Shown: one piece after another, positions 51,614 through 61,488 of the stretch
Numbering within the stretch: position 1 is the stretch's first letter
Layout of the letters: every line of letters begins with the position of its first letter
From: Lachnospiraceae bacterium UBA1759
GTDB lineage: Bacteria; Bacillota; Clostridia; Lachnospirales; Lachnospiraceae
Direction of reading: 5' to 3'
Assembly: GCA_002315555.1 (NCBI GenBank)
Contig: DCHF01000029.1
Location: 84,262 to 148,261 of the forward strand
Length of the DNA stretch: 64,000 nucleotides
Program-made: the position numbers and the translations under genes
The notes under the pieces: generated by a model
What the model was told of the DNA's origin: nothing
The model's input: the letters and a program-made list of their open reading frames with translations, nothing else
The model's database searches: none

Positions 51614-52720
51614 ATGAAAGTTATCTGTTCAAAAGAAGATCTTGTGAAAGGTCTCAACACAGTTTCCAGAGCAGTTCCGGTACGTACGACTCTTGAAATT
51701 TTAAAATGCGTACTGCTGCAGGCAGAAGACGGTGAATTAAAGCTTACCGCAAATGATACCTCAGTAGGTATTGAAACCAAGATCGATGCCGTGATCCAGG
51801 AGCCGGGCAGTGCTGCAATTGATGCTTCTTTATTTTCATCTATCGTAAGAAAACTTCCGGATTCAGAAATTATGATCAGCTGTGATGAAAATGACGGTGT
51901 AGAAATCAAATGCGAAAATGCAGATTTCAAAATCAGTGGACGTGGTGCGGATGATTTTATTTTCCTTCCCTCCGTCGATGCTACCGCAAGTGTTTCTCTT
52001 TCACAGTTCACTATTAAAGAAATGATTAACCAGGTCATTTTCTCTATTGCGGATTCAGATTTAAATGCCGCAATGTCCGGTGTTTATATTGAAATATTTG
52101 ATGATAAAATTCGCATGACTACTCTTGACGGTCATCGTATTTCAGTGCGTGTTAACGAATTAAAGAAGGAATACAGCAAAGTTTCCACCATCGTTCCCGG
52201 TAAGACTTTAAGCGATCTTTCAAGAATAGTTAACGGAGACAATGAAAAGGAAATGGTCATTTCTTTTGCAAGAAATCATATCATTTTTGAGTATGACAGA
52301 ACCAAGGTCGTTTCCAGAGTCATTGAAGGTGAATATTTCAAGATCGAAGCAATGCTGCGTGAAGAACATGAAACTCATCTTGTAATCAATAAGAAGGTTC
52401 TTTTGGATTGTCTGGATCGTTCCACTCTTCTTATTAATGAAAGTGATAAGAAGCCGGTCATCATGAATATTACGGATGATTCCATGAATCTTCGTTTAAA
52501 ATCTGCCATCGGCAGCATGAATGAAGATATTGCCATTCATAAAGAAGGCAAGGATATCAAGATTGCATTCAATCCTAAACTTCTTATGGATGCTCTTCGT
52601 GTAATCGATGATGAAGAGATCGATGTTTATCTTGTTAAGTATAATTACCCCTGCACGATCAAAAACCAGGAAGGTACATACAGCTATGTAATACTTCCGG
52701 TCAACTTTACGGAGGAATAA
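51614..52720 (+). CDS. dnaN: DNA polymerase III beta sliding clamp
   Basis: The 368 residues match the beta clamp: MKVICSKEDLVKGLNTVSRAVP, VEIKCENADFKISGRGADDF, and the C-terminal tail PCTIKNQEGTYSYVILPV. The ring-shaped dimer holds the polymerase on DNA. It lies between dnaA and the S4-domain gene in the conserved order. Confidence 0.98.
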   Translation: MKVICSKEDLVKGLNTVSRAVPVRTTLEILKCVLLQAEDGELKLTANDTSVGIETKIDAVIQEPGSAAIDASLFSSIVRKLPDSEIMISCDENDGVEIKCENADFKISGRGADDFIFLPSVDATASVSLSQFTIKEMINQVIFSIADSDLNAAMSGVYIEIFDDKIRMTTLDGHRISVRVNELKKEYSKVSTIVPGKTLSDLSRIVNGDNEKEMVISFARNHIIFEYDRTKVVSRVIEGEYFKIEAMLREEHETHLVINKKVLLDCLDRSTLLINESDKKPVIMNITDDSMNLRLKSAIGSMNEDIAIHKEGKDIKIAFNPKLLMDALRVIDDEEIDVYLVKYNYPCTIKNQEGTYSYVILPVNFTEE

Positions 52721-52722
52721 AA

Positions 52723-52929
52723 ATGGTTTTACATTTAGTAGGTCCTTTTATTAAGCTTGGCCAGGCATTAAAGGCCGCAAAGCTTGTGGAACTGGGTTCG
52801 GATGCAAAAGAAGTAATTCAGAACGGAGAAGTTTTTGTAAACGGTGAGGTAGATACCCGCCGCGGAAGAAAGCTTTATCCGGGCGATGTTGTTGAATACG
52901 ATAACGAAACTATAGAAATCGTGGAGTAA
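52723..52929 (+). CDS. rlbA: S4-domain RNA-binding protein RlbA/YaaA
   Basis: The 68 residues are a single S4 domain: IKLGQALKAAKLVELGSDAKEV, QNGEVFVNGEVDTRRGRKL and a basic RNA-binding face. It starts two bases after the dnaN stop and one base before recF. YaaA/RlbA is implicated in ribosome assembly, and its place between dnaN and recF is conserved in Firmicutes. Confidence 0.93.
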   Translation: MVLHLVGPFIKLGQALKAAKLVELGSDAKEVIQNGEVFVNGEVDTRRGRKLYPGDVVEYDNETIEIVE

Positions 52930-52930
52930 T

Positions 52931-54025
52931 ATGGTCATTCAGAGTATTGATCTTGAAAATTTCAGAAATTATGAACGCCTTCACCTTGAACTCGGTGAAG
53001 GTATCCACATTTTCTATGGCGATAATGCACAAGGAAAGACCAATATTCTGGAATCGGTCTATATGGCCGCAACCAACAAATCTCACAGAGGTTCCAAGGA
53101 TAAGGAAATGATACGCTTTGGATGTGAGGAAGGCCATATTAAAGTCATATCCGAAAAAAGAGGTGTGGATTACCGCATCGATATGCATCTTAAAAGCGGA
53201 AGAAGTAAAGGAATTGCGGTAAACGGTGTTCCGGTACGTAAAACAAGGGATTTTCTCGGAATTATAAATTGTGTTTTATTTTCTCCGGAGGATCTTCAAA
53301 TTGTAAAGGAAGGGCCTCAGGAAAGGCGTAAATTCATCGATACAGAACTTTGTCAGCTGGATAAGATATATATGAATTCATATGTTCAGTACAAAAAAGC
53401 GCTGGAACAGAGAAATCAGTTATTAAAAGATATTCCTTATGAGCCGTCTCTTATAGAAACTATGGATGCCTGGGATACGCAGCTTCTTATTTACGGAAAA
53501 GAAATCATTACCAGAAGAAAACAGTTCATTGATGAATTACGAGATATTACTTCGCCCATTCATGAGCATCTTTCAGGCGGACGTGAAACACTCCATATTT
53601 ATTATGAACCGAATGTTCTTGAAGAGGATTTTACTAAAGAACTTCTTCAATCCAGAGAACGTGATATTAAAGCTAAAACAACAACAGTAGGTCCTCATAG
53701 AGATGATATGAGCTTTATGATTGCTGCCAGGGAGAATGATAAGACCATCGATGCCCGCATTTACGGTTCTCAGGGTCAGCAGCGTACCTGTGCTCTTTCA
53801 TTAAAGATGGCTGAAATTGAGTTAGTAAAAGAAAAGACCGATGATTCACCGGTTCTTTTACTTGATGATGTTCTTTCCGAGCTCGATTCCAACCGTCAAA
53901 AATACCTTTTGGACAGTATAAAAGACACACAGACGATCATTACTTGTACCGGTCTTGATGATTTTGTTAAGCATCGATTCAAGGTCAACAATGTTTATAA
54001 AGTAGTTAACGGAAAGGTCGAATAA
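52931..54025 (+). CDS. recF: DNA replication and repair protein RecF
   Basis: The 364 residues have Walker A GDNAQGKTNILE near 35, the ABC-like signature GSQGQQRTCALSLK and Walker B VLLLDDVLSELD. RecF loads RecA at gaps with RecO/RecR. The start follows rlbA by one base, so translation is coupled. Confidence 0.97.
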   Translation: MVIQSIDLENFRNYERLHLELGEGIHIFYGDNAQGKTNILESVYMAATNKSHRGSKDKEMIRFGCEEGHIKVISEKRGVDYRIDMHLKSGRSKGIAVNGVPVRKTRDFLGIINCVLFSPEDLQIVKEGPQERRKFIDTELCQLDKIYMNSYVQYKKALEQRNQLLKDIPYEPSLIETMDAWDTQLLIYGKEIITRRKQFIDELRDITSPIHEHLSGGRETLHIYYEPNVLEEDFTKELLQSRERDIKAKTTTVGPHRDDMSFMIAARENDKTIDARIYGSQGQQRTCALSLKMAEIELVKEKTDDSPVLLLDDVLSELDSNRQKYLLDSIKDTQTIITCTGLDDFVKHRFKVNNVYKVVNGKVE

Positions 54026-54057
54026 TTCATTTTTATTTGATCTGAGAAAGGGAAATT

Positions 54058-55974
54058 ATGGAAAACACAAACGAATATGATGCCAGCCAAATCCAGATTC
54101 TTGAAGGTCTGGAAGCCGTTCGCCGTCGTCCGGGTATGTACATCGGTTCCACGTCTATCCGGGGTCTGCATCATTTAGTTTATGAAATTGTAGATAATTC
54201 GGTCGATGAAGCACTTGCGGGCATCTGTGATACCATCACAGTGACCTTAAATATGGATGGTTCCTGTACCGTTGAAGATAACGGCCGCGGTATTCCGGTA
54301 GGAATGCACGCGAAAGCAGGAATTCCCGCAGTTGAAGTTGTATTTACGATTCTTCATGCCGGCGGAAAGTTTGGCGGTGGAGGATATAAGGTATCCGGCG
54401 GTCTTCACGGTGTAGGTGCATCCGTTGTAAATGCGCTTTCGGACTGGCTTGAAGTTGAAATTTATCATGAAGGTCAGATTTATAAGCAGCGCTATGAAAG
54501 AGGACATCGTTCTTATGAACTGAAGGTAATCGGTACCTGTGACCCTGAAAAGCACGGCACACGCGTTACTTTCCATCCGGATCATGAGATTTTTGAAGAG
54601 ACCCGTTTTGAATTTGATACTTTAGCCGAAAGAATGCGTGAAATGGCCTTTTTAACGGCAGGTCTCAAAATTGTTATGGTCGATGAACGTGAAGAAAAGC
54701 AGGAATCCACCTTCCATTATGAAGGTGGTATTCGTGAATTTGTTACTTACATGAATCGTTCAAAGACTTCTCTTTACGGTGATGTTATTTATTGCACCGG
54801 TTTAAAAAACGCGGTCAATGTGGAAGTTGCGTTCCAGCATAATGACGGTTATAACGAATCTATTTATTCGTTCGTTAATAATATCAATACACCGGAGGGT
54901 GGTATGCATCTTACCGGTTTTAAGAATGCGCTGACCAAAACTTTTAACAAGTATGCGCGTGATAATAAGGTTTTAAAGGATAATGATGCTGATCTTTCCG
55001 GTGAAGATATCCGTGAAGGCTTATGTGCAATTATTTCCGTAAAGATCGAAGAGCCGCAGTTTGAAGGACAGACCAAGCAGAAGCTTGGTAACTCTGAAGC
55101 CCGTGCGGCTGTGGATTCTGTTGTTTCGGAGCAGTTGACTTATTATCTTGAACAAAATCCTTCTGTTGCAAGAATGATCTGTGAGAAATCCATTTCAGCT
55201 CAGCGTGCGCGTGATGCAGCGAGAAAGGCAAGAGACATCGCCCGTAGAAAAACAGCAATGGATTCTATGTCCTTTGTCGGAAAACTTTCCGATTGTTCCG
55301 ATAAAGACCCGTCTAAGTGTGAAATTTTCATCGTTGAGGGTGACTCCGCAGGTGGTTCCGCAAAAAATGCGCGTGATCGTCATACTCAGGCGATCCTTCC
55401 TCTGAGAGGTAAAATATTAAACGTTGAAAAAGCACGTGAAGATCGCGTTTATGACAATGAAGAAATTCGTACCATGATTACTGCGTTCGGTACCGGTATT
55501 CGCGATGATTTTGATATTACAAAGCTTCGTTATGACAAAATCATTCTGATGACCGATGCCGATGTTGACGGTGCTCATATCGCAACGCTTCTTCTGACAT
55601 TTATTTACCGCTTTATGCCGGACCTTATCAAGGAAGGTCATGTATATCTGGCACAGCCGCCTCTCTTCAAACTTGAAAAGAACAGAAGAGTCTGGTATGC
55701 GTATTCGGATGAAGAATTGAATGATATTTTGAAAGAAGTCGGCCGTGATTCCAATAACAAAATCCAGCGATATAAAGGTCTTGGTGAAATGGATGAGAGC
55801 CAGCTCTGGGAAACTACCATGGATCCGGAGCGACGCGTTCTTCGTAAGGTACTTTACGATGATGAACGTGCGGCGGAAATTGACATGACATTTAACATCC
55901 TGATGGGTGATAATGTTGAGCCGCGCCGCGAATTTATTGAGAAAAACGCAAAATACGCAACGATCGATGCGTAA
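54058..55974 (+). CDS. gyrB: DNA gyrase subunit B
   Basis: The 638 residues include the GHKL ATPase parts (DNSVDEALAG, DNGRGIPVG, GGLHGVGASVVNAL), the TOPRIM motifs EGDSAGG and DADVDGAHI, and the C-terminal GDNVEPRREFIE. It is the ATPase half of gyrase. GAAAGGG precedes the ATG. It is 18 bases before gyrA. Confidence 0.98.
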   Translation: MENTNEYDASQIQILEGLEAVRRRPGMYIGSTSIRGLHHLVYEIVDNSVDEALAGICDTITVTLNMDGSCTVEDNGRGIPVGMHAKAGIPAVEVVFTILHAGGKFGGGGYKVSGGLHGVGASVVNALSDWLEVEIYHEGQIYKQRYERGHRSYELKVIGTCDPEKHGTRVTFHPDHEIFEETRFEFDTLAERMREMAFLTAGLKIVMVDEREEKQESTFHYEGGIREFVTYMNRSKTSLYGDVIYCTGLKNAVNVEVAFQHNDGYNESIYSFVNNINTPEGGMHLTGFKNALTKTFNKYARDNKVLKDNDADLSGEDIREGLCAIISVKIEEPQFEGQTKQKLGNSEARAAVDSVVSEQLTYYLEQNPSVARMICEKSISAQRARDAARKARDIARRKTAMDSMSFVGKLSDCSDKDPSKCEIFIVEGDSAGGSAKNARDRHTQAILPLRGKILNVEKAREDRVYDNEEIRTMITAFGTGIRDDFDITKLRYDKIILMTDADVDGAHIATLLLTFIYRFMPDLIKEGHVYLAQPPLFKLEKNRRVWYAYSDEELNDILKEVGRDSNNKIQRYKGLGEMDESQLWETTMDPERRVLRKVLYDDERAAEIDMTFNILMGDNVEPRREFIEKNAKYATIDA

Positions 55975-55992
55975 AGATTTGGAGTTATTTTA

Positions 55993-58521
55993 ATGGAAGC
56001 TAATGTTTTTGACAAAATTCATGAGGTTGAGCTGAAGGAGACCATGGAAAAATCCTATGTGGATTATGCCATGTCCGTCATTGCCAGCCGTGCACTTCCG
56101 GACGTCCGTGACGGCCTGAAGCCTGTACAGCGCCGCGTGCTTTTCTCCATGGCTGAACTTTCAAACACCCCGGATAAGCCGCATCGTAAATGCGCGCGTA
56201 TCGTCGGTGATACAATGGGTAAATACCATCCCCATGGAGACAGCTCCATTTACGGAGCACTTGTTTACATGGCGCAGAACTGGAATACCCATTATCCGCT
56301 GATCGACGGTCACGGAAACTTTGGTTCTGTGGATGGCGACGGAGCTGCAGCAATGCGTTATACGGAAGCCCGTCTTTCTAAAATCAGTATGGAGCTTCTC
56401 GCGGACCTTAATAAGGATACCGTAGATTTTATTCCGAACTTTGACGAAACCGAAAAGGAACCCACAGTTCTTCCGAGCCGTTATCCGAACCTTCTTGTAA
56501 ATGGTGCGCAGGGTATTGCCGTTGGTATGGCAACCAATATTCCGCCTCACAATTTACGTGAAGTGATCGGCGCAGTCGTTAAGGTTATTGATAATCGTGT
56601 AAATGAAGGCCGTGAAACGTCCATCGAAGAAGTGATGGAAGTCATCAAGGGACCGGATTTCCCGACCGGTGCGGTCATTATGGGACGCAATGGTATTAAC
56701 CAGGCATACAGAACCGGCCGCGGTAAGTTAAAGGTACGTTCCGTATATAACATCGAACCGATGGAAAACGGAAAGAATCGCATTGTAATTACCGAAATTC
56801 CTTATCTTGTTAATAAAGCACTGTTAATTGAAAAGATTGCGGAGCTTCATAAGGACAAGAGAGTCGATGGTATGACGGATATCCGCGATGAATCATCCAG
56901 CCGTGAAGGAACCGGAACCCGTATTGTTATTGAGCTTCGTCGTGATGTAAATCCGAACGTCATTGTTAATCAGCTTTTAAAGCACACCGCGCTGGAAAGC
57001 ACTTACGGTGTCATTATGCTGGCGCTTGTAAACGGTGAACCGAAGGTAATGAACATCGTCGAAATGCTTCACTACTATTTGAAGCATCAGGAAGAAGTCG
57101 TTACCAGAAGAACAAAGTTTGAATTGAAGAAAGCGGAAGAACGTGCCCACATTTTAGAGGGTCTCTTAATTGCGCTGGATAATATCGATGAAGTCATTCG
57201 TATTATTCGTGAGGCAGTAAACGTTCAGGAAGCAAAGCTTCATTTAATGGACCGTTTCGGTCTTTCCGATGCGCAGTCCCAGGCAATCGTGGATATGCGT
57301 CTTCGTGCACTGACCGGTCTGGAAAGAGCAAAGATTGAAGAAGAATATGCGGAGTTGCAGAAGACCATCGCCCGTTTAAAGGAAATCTTAGGCGATACCA
57401 ATGTTCTTCTTGGAGTTATTCGTGATGAAATCTCTGTAATCGCGGAAAAATACGGCGATGACCGTAAAACGGAAATCGGTATTGACGAGGATGAAATCGT
57501 GGATGAGGACCTCATTCCGGTGGAAGATACCGTCGTTGCGATGACCAAGCTCGGCTATATTAAGAGAATGTCCCTTGACAATTTTAAAGCACAGAATCGT
57601 GGCGGCCGCGGTGTTCGCGGTATGCAGGTCATCGATGATGACTACACAACAGAACTTGAAATGACAAGTACGCATGATCAAATTCTGTTCTTCACGAATC
57701 AGGGTCGTGCATATATGATCAAGGTTTATGAGGTTCCGGAATACAGCCGCACGTCACGCGGTACTCCCATCATCAACCTGATTCCGCTTCAGCCGGAAGA
57801 GCGTGTCACCTCAATGATCACGCAAAAGGAACTGAATGAGGAACGTTTCATTATGATGGCGACCAAGGACGGTACCATTAAGAAAACGCAGGCTTCCGAG
57901 TATCGCAACGTTCGTAAGAACGGCCTTCTGGCAATCACTCTGAAAGAGGGCGATGAACTGATCAGTGTTAAGGATACAGCCGGCGATGAGCAGGTGCTTC
58001 TGGTTTCCAAGAAAGGTATGACCATCCGGTTTAATGAAACGGATGTGCGTATCTGCGGCAGAACGTCCATTGGTGTTCGCGGTATTAAGCTGGCGGATGA
58101 TGACTGTCTGGTATCCATGGAAATTTCCAACCCGGAAAAGACGGTTCTGTTCGTTTCTGAAAACGGTCTCGGTAAGAGAACCCGTCTGGAAGATTTCAAT
58201 GAACAGGGTCGCGGCGGTAAGGGATCCCGTGGTTATAAGATCACGGATAAGACCGGTAATTTGATCGGTACCGAAAGCGTTGCCGGTGATGAGGAAATCA
58301 TGATTATTACGACGGAAGGCATTATCATCCGTACGCAGATCGATAGTATTCCGATTCTCGGTAAGACGACCTCCGGTGTAAAACTGATCAATATCAGTAA
58401 AGATTCCGAGTCCAAGGTTGCATCCTTCACGATCGTAACTTCTTCTGACGATGAAGAGGTTGAAAATGTCGGAGAAGGAAGCGAAACAGTGGAAGAAGTA
58501 ACGGAAACTGTGGAAGAATAA
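55993..58521 (+). CDS. gyrA: DNA gyrase subunit A
   Basis: The 842 residues show the breakage-reunion domain with the active Tyr123 (AAMRYTEARLS) and the QNRGGRG box of the C-terminal wing (FKAQNRGGRGVRGMQ). The QRDR reads HPHGDSSIYGALV: the S83-equivalent is Ser84, but the position matching E. coli Asp87 is Gly88. The C-terminus ends in an acidic stretch of about 25 residues (EEVENVGEGSETVEEVTET), which could modulate supercoiling. Confidence 0.97.
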   Translation: MEANVFDKIHEVELKETMEKSYVDYAMSVIASRALPDVRDGLKPVQRRVLFSMAELSNTPDKPHRKCARIVGDTMGKYHPHGDSSIYGALVYMAQNWNTHYPLIDGHGNFGSVDGDGAAAMRYTEARLSKISMELLADLNKDTVDFIPNFDETEKEPTVLPSRYPNLLVNGAQGIAVGMATNIPPHNLREVIGAVVKVIDNRVNEGRETSIEEVMEVIKGPDFPTGAVIMGRNGINQAYRTGRGKLKVRSVYNIEPMENGKNRIVITEIPYLVNKALLIEKIAELHKDKRVDGMTDIRDESSSREGTGTRIVIELRRDVNPNVIVNQLLKHTALESTYGVIMLALVNGEPKVMNIVEMLHYYLKHQEEVVTRRTKFELKKAEERAHILEGLLIALDNIDEVIRIIREAVNVQEAKLHLMDRFGLSDAQSQAIVDMRLRALTGLERAKIEEEYAELQKTIARLKEILGDTNVLLGVIRDEISVIAEKYGDDRKTEIGIDEDEIVDEDLIPVEDTVVAMTKLGYIKRMSLDNFKAQNRGGRGVRGMQVIDDDYTTELEMTSTHDQILFFTNQGRAYMIKVYEVPEYSRTSRGTPIINLIPLQPEERVTSMITQKELNEERFIMMATKDGTIKKTQASEYRNVRKNGLLAITLKEGDELISVKDTAGDEQVLLVSKKGMTIRFNETDVRICGRTSIGVRGIKLADDDCLVSMEISNPEKTVLFVSENGLGKRTRLEDFNEQGRGGKGSRGYKITDKTGNLIGTESVAGDEEIMIITTEGIIIRTQIDSIPILGKTTSGVKLINISKDSESKVASFTIVTSSDDEEVENVGEGSETVEEVTETVEE

Positions 58522-58567
58522 AAGCTGTCATCGATACTGAAAGTTTATGTAGGTAATGATGTATAAA

Positions 58568-58600
58568 ACAAGCCAGTGAGTAATGCTCACTGGCTTGTTT
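58568..58600 (+). terminator. Terminator after gyrA
   Basis: ACAAGCCAGTGAG-TAATG-CTCACTGGCTTGT followed by TT forms a 13-bp stem 46 bases after the gyrA stop. Confidence 0.88.
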
Positions 58601-58634
58601 GCAACTTCAGCGAAAGGAATTCTGTCATTTTTAT

Positions 58635-59024
58635 ATGTATGAAGCATCTATAATACAGAAATCAAAAGAAAGAGCAAAACGCCTGAAGGAGGAAATTCCC
58701 GCGGTTTTTCTTGCAATGAAGGATAAGGAAATGCCGGTATTTGCGAAGATTTTGGCGGCACTTACGGTTGGCTATGCGCTTTCTCCAATCGACCTTATTC
58801 CGGATTTCATACCGATGCTCGGTTATCTGGATGATGTTCTTATTCTTCCAGGACTTGTTTATTTGACTGTTAAAATGATTCCTCATGATGTATGGGAAAG
58901 AAGCATGGAAGAGTCACGGAATATGTGGTCGGATGGTAAACCAAAAAAGTGGTATTATGCAATACCGATCGTGTTGTTTTGGATGCTTATTCTGTGGGTG
59001 GTCTTGAAGAAGTGTATTTATTAA
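58635..59024 (+). CDS. YkvA-like (DUF1232) membrane protein
   Basis: The 129 residues from the ATG at 58635 contain the DUF1232 signature: LTVGYALSPIDLIPDFIPMLG followed by YLDDVLILPGLVYL. A second hydrophobic span lies at the C-terminus (YAIPIVLFWMLILWVVL). An earlier in-frame TTG overlaps the gyrA terminator, so it is less likely. The ribosome site is weak. YkvA proteins have no known function. Confidence 0.82.
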   Translation: MYEASIIQKSKERAKRLKEEIPAVFLAMKDKEMPVFAKILAALTVGYALSPIDLIPDFIPMLGYLDDVLILPGLVYLTVKMIPHDVWERSMEESRNMWSDGKPKKWYYAIPIVLFWMLILWVVLKKCIY

Positions 59025-59057
59025 TAATACTTTTGTTAAGGATTGTAAGATTAAATT

Positions 59058-59630
59058 ATGAGAAGATTGTTAGCCGTTATTTTTTGTTTTGTAATAGTTT
59101 TTTCTATCATCGGCTGTAAGAAATCCGTCGAATGGAATGGCAAAACGGAAATTCTTGCGGATATGATGATGGCTGAGGATGTCACGGATCGATATTACAT
59201 GGTTGGTATGGCGGATCATGTTTTTATTGGAACCGTAGAGAAGATTGAACGCTCAGTGATATCCAAAAAAGCGGACTACGAAGACTGTTTCAGTATTTAT
59301 GAAATAAGGGTGGTTCAGAATTTGAAGGGTGAACTGAAAGAGAACATTGTTTGCTCAAAATTCGGCGGGTTTTCATCGGACGGAACCATGCTTCTTGCAA
59401 GACTGGAGCTTCCGGATGGGCGTACTATGATCGATACCGGTCTTCCGAAAGAAGGGAAAACCTACATTTTCATTGTATATACGCAACCCGATGGTTCTCT
59501 TCGTCTTTCAGAACTTTTTGATGACAGGGAATGCACGGATGAATTGATCATGGAGTATAAGGAATACGTTGAAAATGAAACTCCCTGTGAGAGAGAACGT
59601 TTTATATCGGATTATGAGAGAACAAATTAA
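59058..59630 (+). CDS. Lipoprotein of unknown function
   Basis: The 190 residues start with a lipoprotein signal, MRRLLAVIFCFVIVFSIIGC, with Cys20. The mature part looks like a small beta barrel of OB-like strands: ADHVFIGTVEKIERSVIS, YEIRVVQNLKGEL, GKTYIFIVYTQPDGSLRL. I do not recognise the family, though similar proteins with VF.G.V...E occur in Clostridia. It lies 33 bases after the YkvA-like gene, so the two may be co-transcribed. Confidence 0.75.
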   Translation: MRRLLAVIFCFVIVFSIIGCKKSVEWNGKTEILADMMMAEDVTDRYYMVGMADHVFIGTVEKIERSVISKKADYEDCFSIYEIRVVQNLKGELKENIVCSKFGGFSSDGTMLLARLELPDGRTMIDTGLPKEGKTYIFIVYTQPDGSLRLSELFDDRECTDELIMEYKEYVENETPCERERFISDYERTN

Positions 59631-59673
59631 AATTCGTTTCTCCTACTTTCTGCCCGGATAATTACAAACATTC

Positions 59674-60165
59674 TTATGCTGTTATCTGGTCCAGAGTCAC
59701 TACTTTGCAATTCTTGCTTTCGTAATATTCAAGCATTACAGGAATCTTTTTCTTGTCATAGCTGGTCACGCAGTCAGAGATAACCGTGACTGTATATCCG
59801 GATTTTGTCATGTTGAAGCAGGTAGATTTCACACATGCAGTTGCGTCTGCGCCGGTTATCACAAATTCTGTAATACCGTTCTCCTCAATGAACGCACAGA
59901 ATGCTTCACTGGTAAGTGCATTTGTCTTGGTCTTAATGAAGATATTGTCACTTACTATCTGAAGTTCAGGAACAATTTCTGCACCCTTTGTTTCCGGAAG
60001 AAAATTCCTGGCAGAGGGAGTGATATTATTCTGGCAGATATACACCACCTGCATTTCCTGACCAACTGCCCAGTCGATGGCTTTATTCAGGTTATCAACG
60101 ATTTCACGGTAATTCTTAGTAATGTCATTCTGGATATCAATAACAACAAGTGCTTTGTTCTGCAT
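59674..60165 (-). CDS. Isochorismatase-family cysteine hydrolase
   Basis: The 163 residues match this family: the catalytic Asp10 in ALVVIDIQND, a Lys near 78-80 in IFIKTKTNALTS, and Cys111 in GADATACVKSTC. A cis-peptide-like motif before the Cys is normal. Such hydrolases act on amides like nicotinamide or on isochorismate, but no neighbour sets the substrate. It is 14 bases after the WYL regulator, which probably controls it. Confidence 0.9.
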   Translation of the reverse strand: MQNKALVVIDIQNDITKNYREIVDNLNKAIDWAVGQEMQVVYICQNNITPSARNFLPETKGAEIVPELQIVSDNIFIKTKTNALTSEAFCAFIEENGITEFVITGADATACVKSTCFNMTKSGYTVTVISDCVTSYDKKKIPVMLEYYESKNCKVVTLDQITA

Positions 60166-60179
60166 GGATTTGTCCTTTC

Positions 60180-61085
60180 TTAATTATGATATTTTTTCGA
60201 TAGTTCTGAAGTGACTGCAAAAAGACGTTCACGCAAAGACTTCGGCTCCAGCACAGTAATTTTATTTCCACAGGACAGAATCCAGGCTATTAGTCCTTCT
60301 TCGTCTTCATCTGCTTCAAACAAGAGGGAACCATCCTCCTGAATTAAAAATGATGAGGGTCCATAGTTTTCGATTAGCTGCCATTTCATAGAAGGATCAA
60401 ATACTGCCTTCAGATGAACATTTGCAGGAAAGAAGGTCTTTGTCTCGAATTCCGGAAACGGTATCTCTCGATCAGGAATCTTTTCATCCGTTAGCTCCAG
60501 CCCATCCATACGATTCAGCTTAAACATCCGAAAAGCCTGTTTTGTTCTGCAATAGCCCCACACATACCAGCTGCTCCACTTGAAAATCAGGAAATATGGA
60601 TCGAGTATCCGAGTGGATTCTGCTTTCGGAGAATAATAATCAAACCTGATTGACTGCTTTAAATCAATTGCTGTCTGTACCAACGTAACCTTTTCTGATA
60701 TGGGAGACTTATGCGGAGAGGAGAGATCAATCAGAATCGTATCGCTGCCATTGATAAAATCAGAGGATCCAGCCTTGATCTTTTCCATGAGCTGACTGTA
60801 ATAACTGCTTCCACTGACACTATCAAGACTTCTAAGCCCCGCCAGTATCATCTTCATATCCTTTGAGGTAAGGACAGTTCGGTCCATACGGTAACCGTCT
60901 ATAATCTGAATACCACCACCGATTCCGGGCATCGTACATATTGGAATTCCAGCCTTGCAGAGGTCATCAACATCTCTGAGGATTGTCCTCTTAGACACTT
61001 CGAAACGCTCTGCCAGTTCAGGCGTTGTAATCTTTTCTTTTTGAAGCAGCAGGGATAAGATCCCTATCATTCTCTCTATCTTCAT
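60180..61085 (-). CDS. WYL-domain transcriptional regulator (YafY-like)
   Basis: The protein is 301 residues from the ATG at 61085. An HTH (DeoR-like) domain is at about 5-60 (KITTPELAERFEVSKRTILRDV), and a WYL-type ligand-sensing region spans about 135-225, with YFLIFKWSSWYVWGYCRTKQAFRMF. The C-terminal ~80 residues are the usual WYL-extension (WCX). It is in one unit with the cysteine hydrolase. WYL proteins respond to small ligands or nucleic acids; nothing points to a defence role here. Confidence 0.9.
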   Translation of the reverse strand: MKIERMIGILSLLLQKEKITTPELAERFEVSKRTILRDVDDLCKAGIPICTMPGIGGGIQIIDGYRMDRTVLTSKDMKMILAGLRSLDSVSGSSYYSQLMEKIKAGSSDFINGSDTILIDLSSPHKSPISEKVTLVQTAIDLKQSIRFDYYSPKAESTRILDPYFLIFKWSSWYVWGYCRTKQAFRMFKLNRMDGLELTDEKIPDREIPFPEFETKTFFPANVHLKAVFDPSMKWQLIENYGPSSFLIQEDGSLLFEADEDEEGLIAWILSCGNKITVLEPKSLRERLFAVTSELSKKYHN

Positions 61086-61220
61086 GCTTTTCACTTCCAC
61101 TTATATGATACATCGCAATAGGTGACATCTGTATGTCACCTTTATAATACTGCATTCATAGAAAAATTTGAATAACTAAAATGTCCCTCAACCACCTGCA
61201 GCCAGAAAAAAGACAAAAGA

Positions 61221-61255
61221 ATAGCCGAAGCTAATGATCAGTCAGTTCCGGCTAT
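61221..61255 (-). terminator. Terminator of the GNAT block
   Basis: ATAGCCG and CGGCTAT with a T-rich tail on the minus strand (TTCTTTTGTCTTTTTTC) lie 38 bases beyond the small gene at 61294. Confidence 0.7.
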
Positions 61256-61293
61256 GTAAGTTCTATATTCGATTAAGAGATTAAATTTAAATT

Positions 61294-61488
61294 TCAGTGC
61301 TTTGTTTTTTTTATCAATCCTCGGACTTTCTTTGTTAATTCATCATCTATACCATCCATAAATGTTTGAAAATCAATTTGAGAATTAGTCCTGATTTCTT
61401 TCAACTTATTTGCATCAGCTATTTTTCTTTGTGCCTCATTCTTTGGATATCCTCCACCAAATATACAAGTCCTATACTCTCCACACAT
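61294..61488 (-). CDS. Small protein of unknown function
   Basis: A 64-codon frame (MCGEYRTCIFGGGYPKNEAQ...) overlaps the preceding GNAT gene by 17 bases and ends before the terminator at 61221-61255, which supports a real last gene in the unit. It has a charged C-terminal helix ending KKVRGLIKKTKH. The ribosome site is weak, so it may be spurious or a truncated protein. Confidence 0.4.
   Translation of the reverse strand: MCGEYRTCIFGGGYPKNEAQRKIADANKLKEIRTNSQIDFQTFMDGIDDELTKKVRGLIKKTKH

Noticed and set aside
60180..61085. WYL regulator as a sign of an anti-phage defence island
   Set aside because: WYL proteins can control defence systems, but the neighbours here are a cysteine hydrolase and acetyltransferases, with no nuclease, helicase or toxin module.
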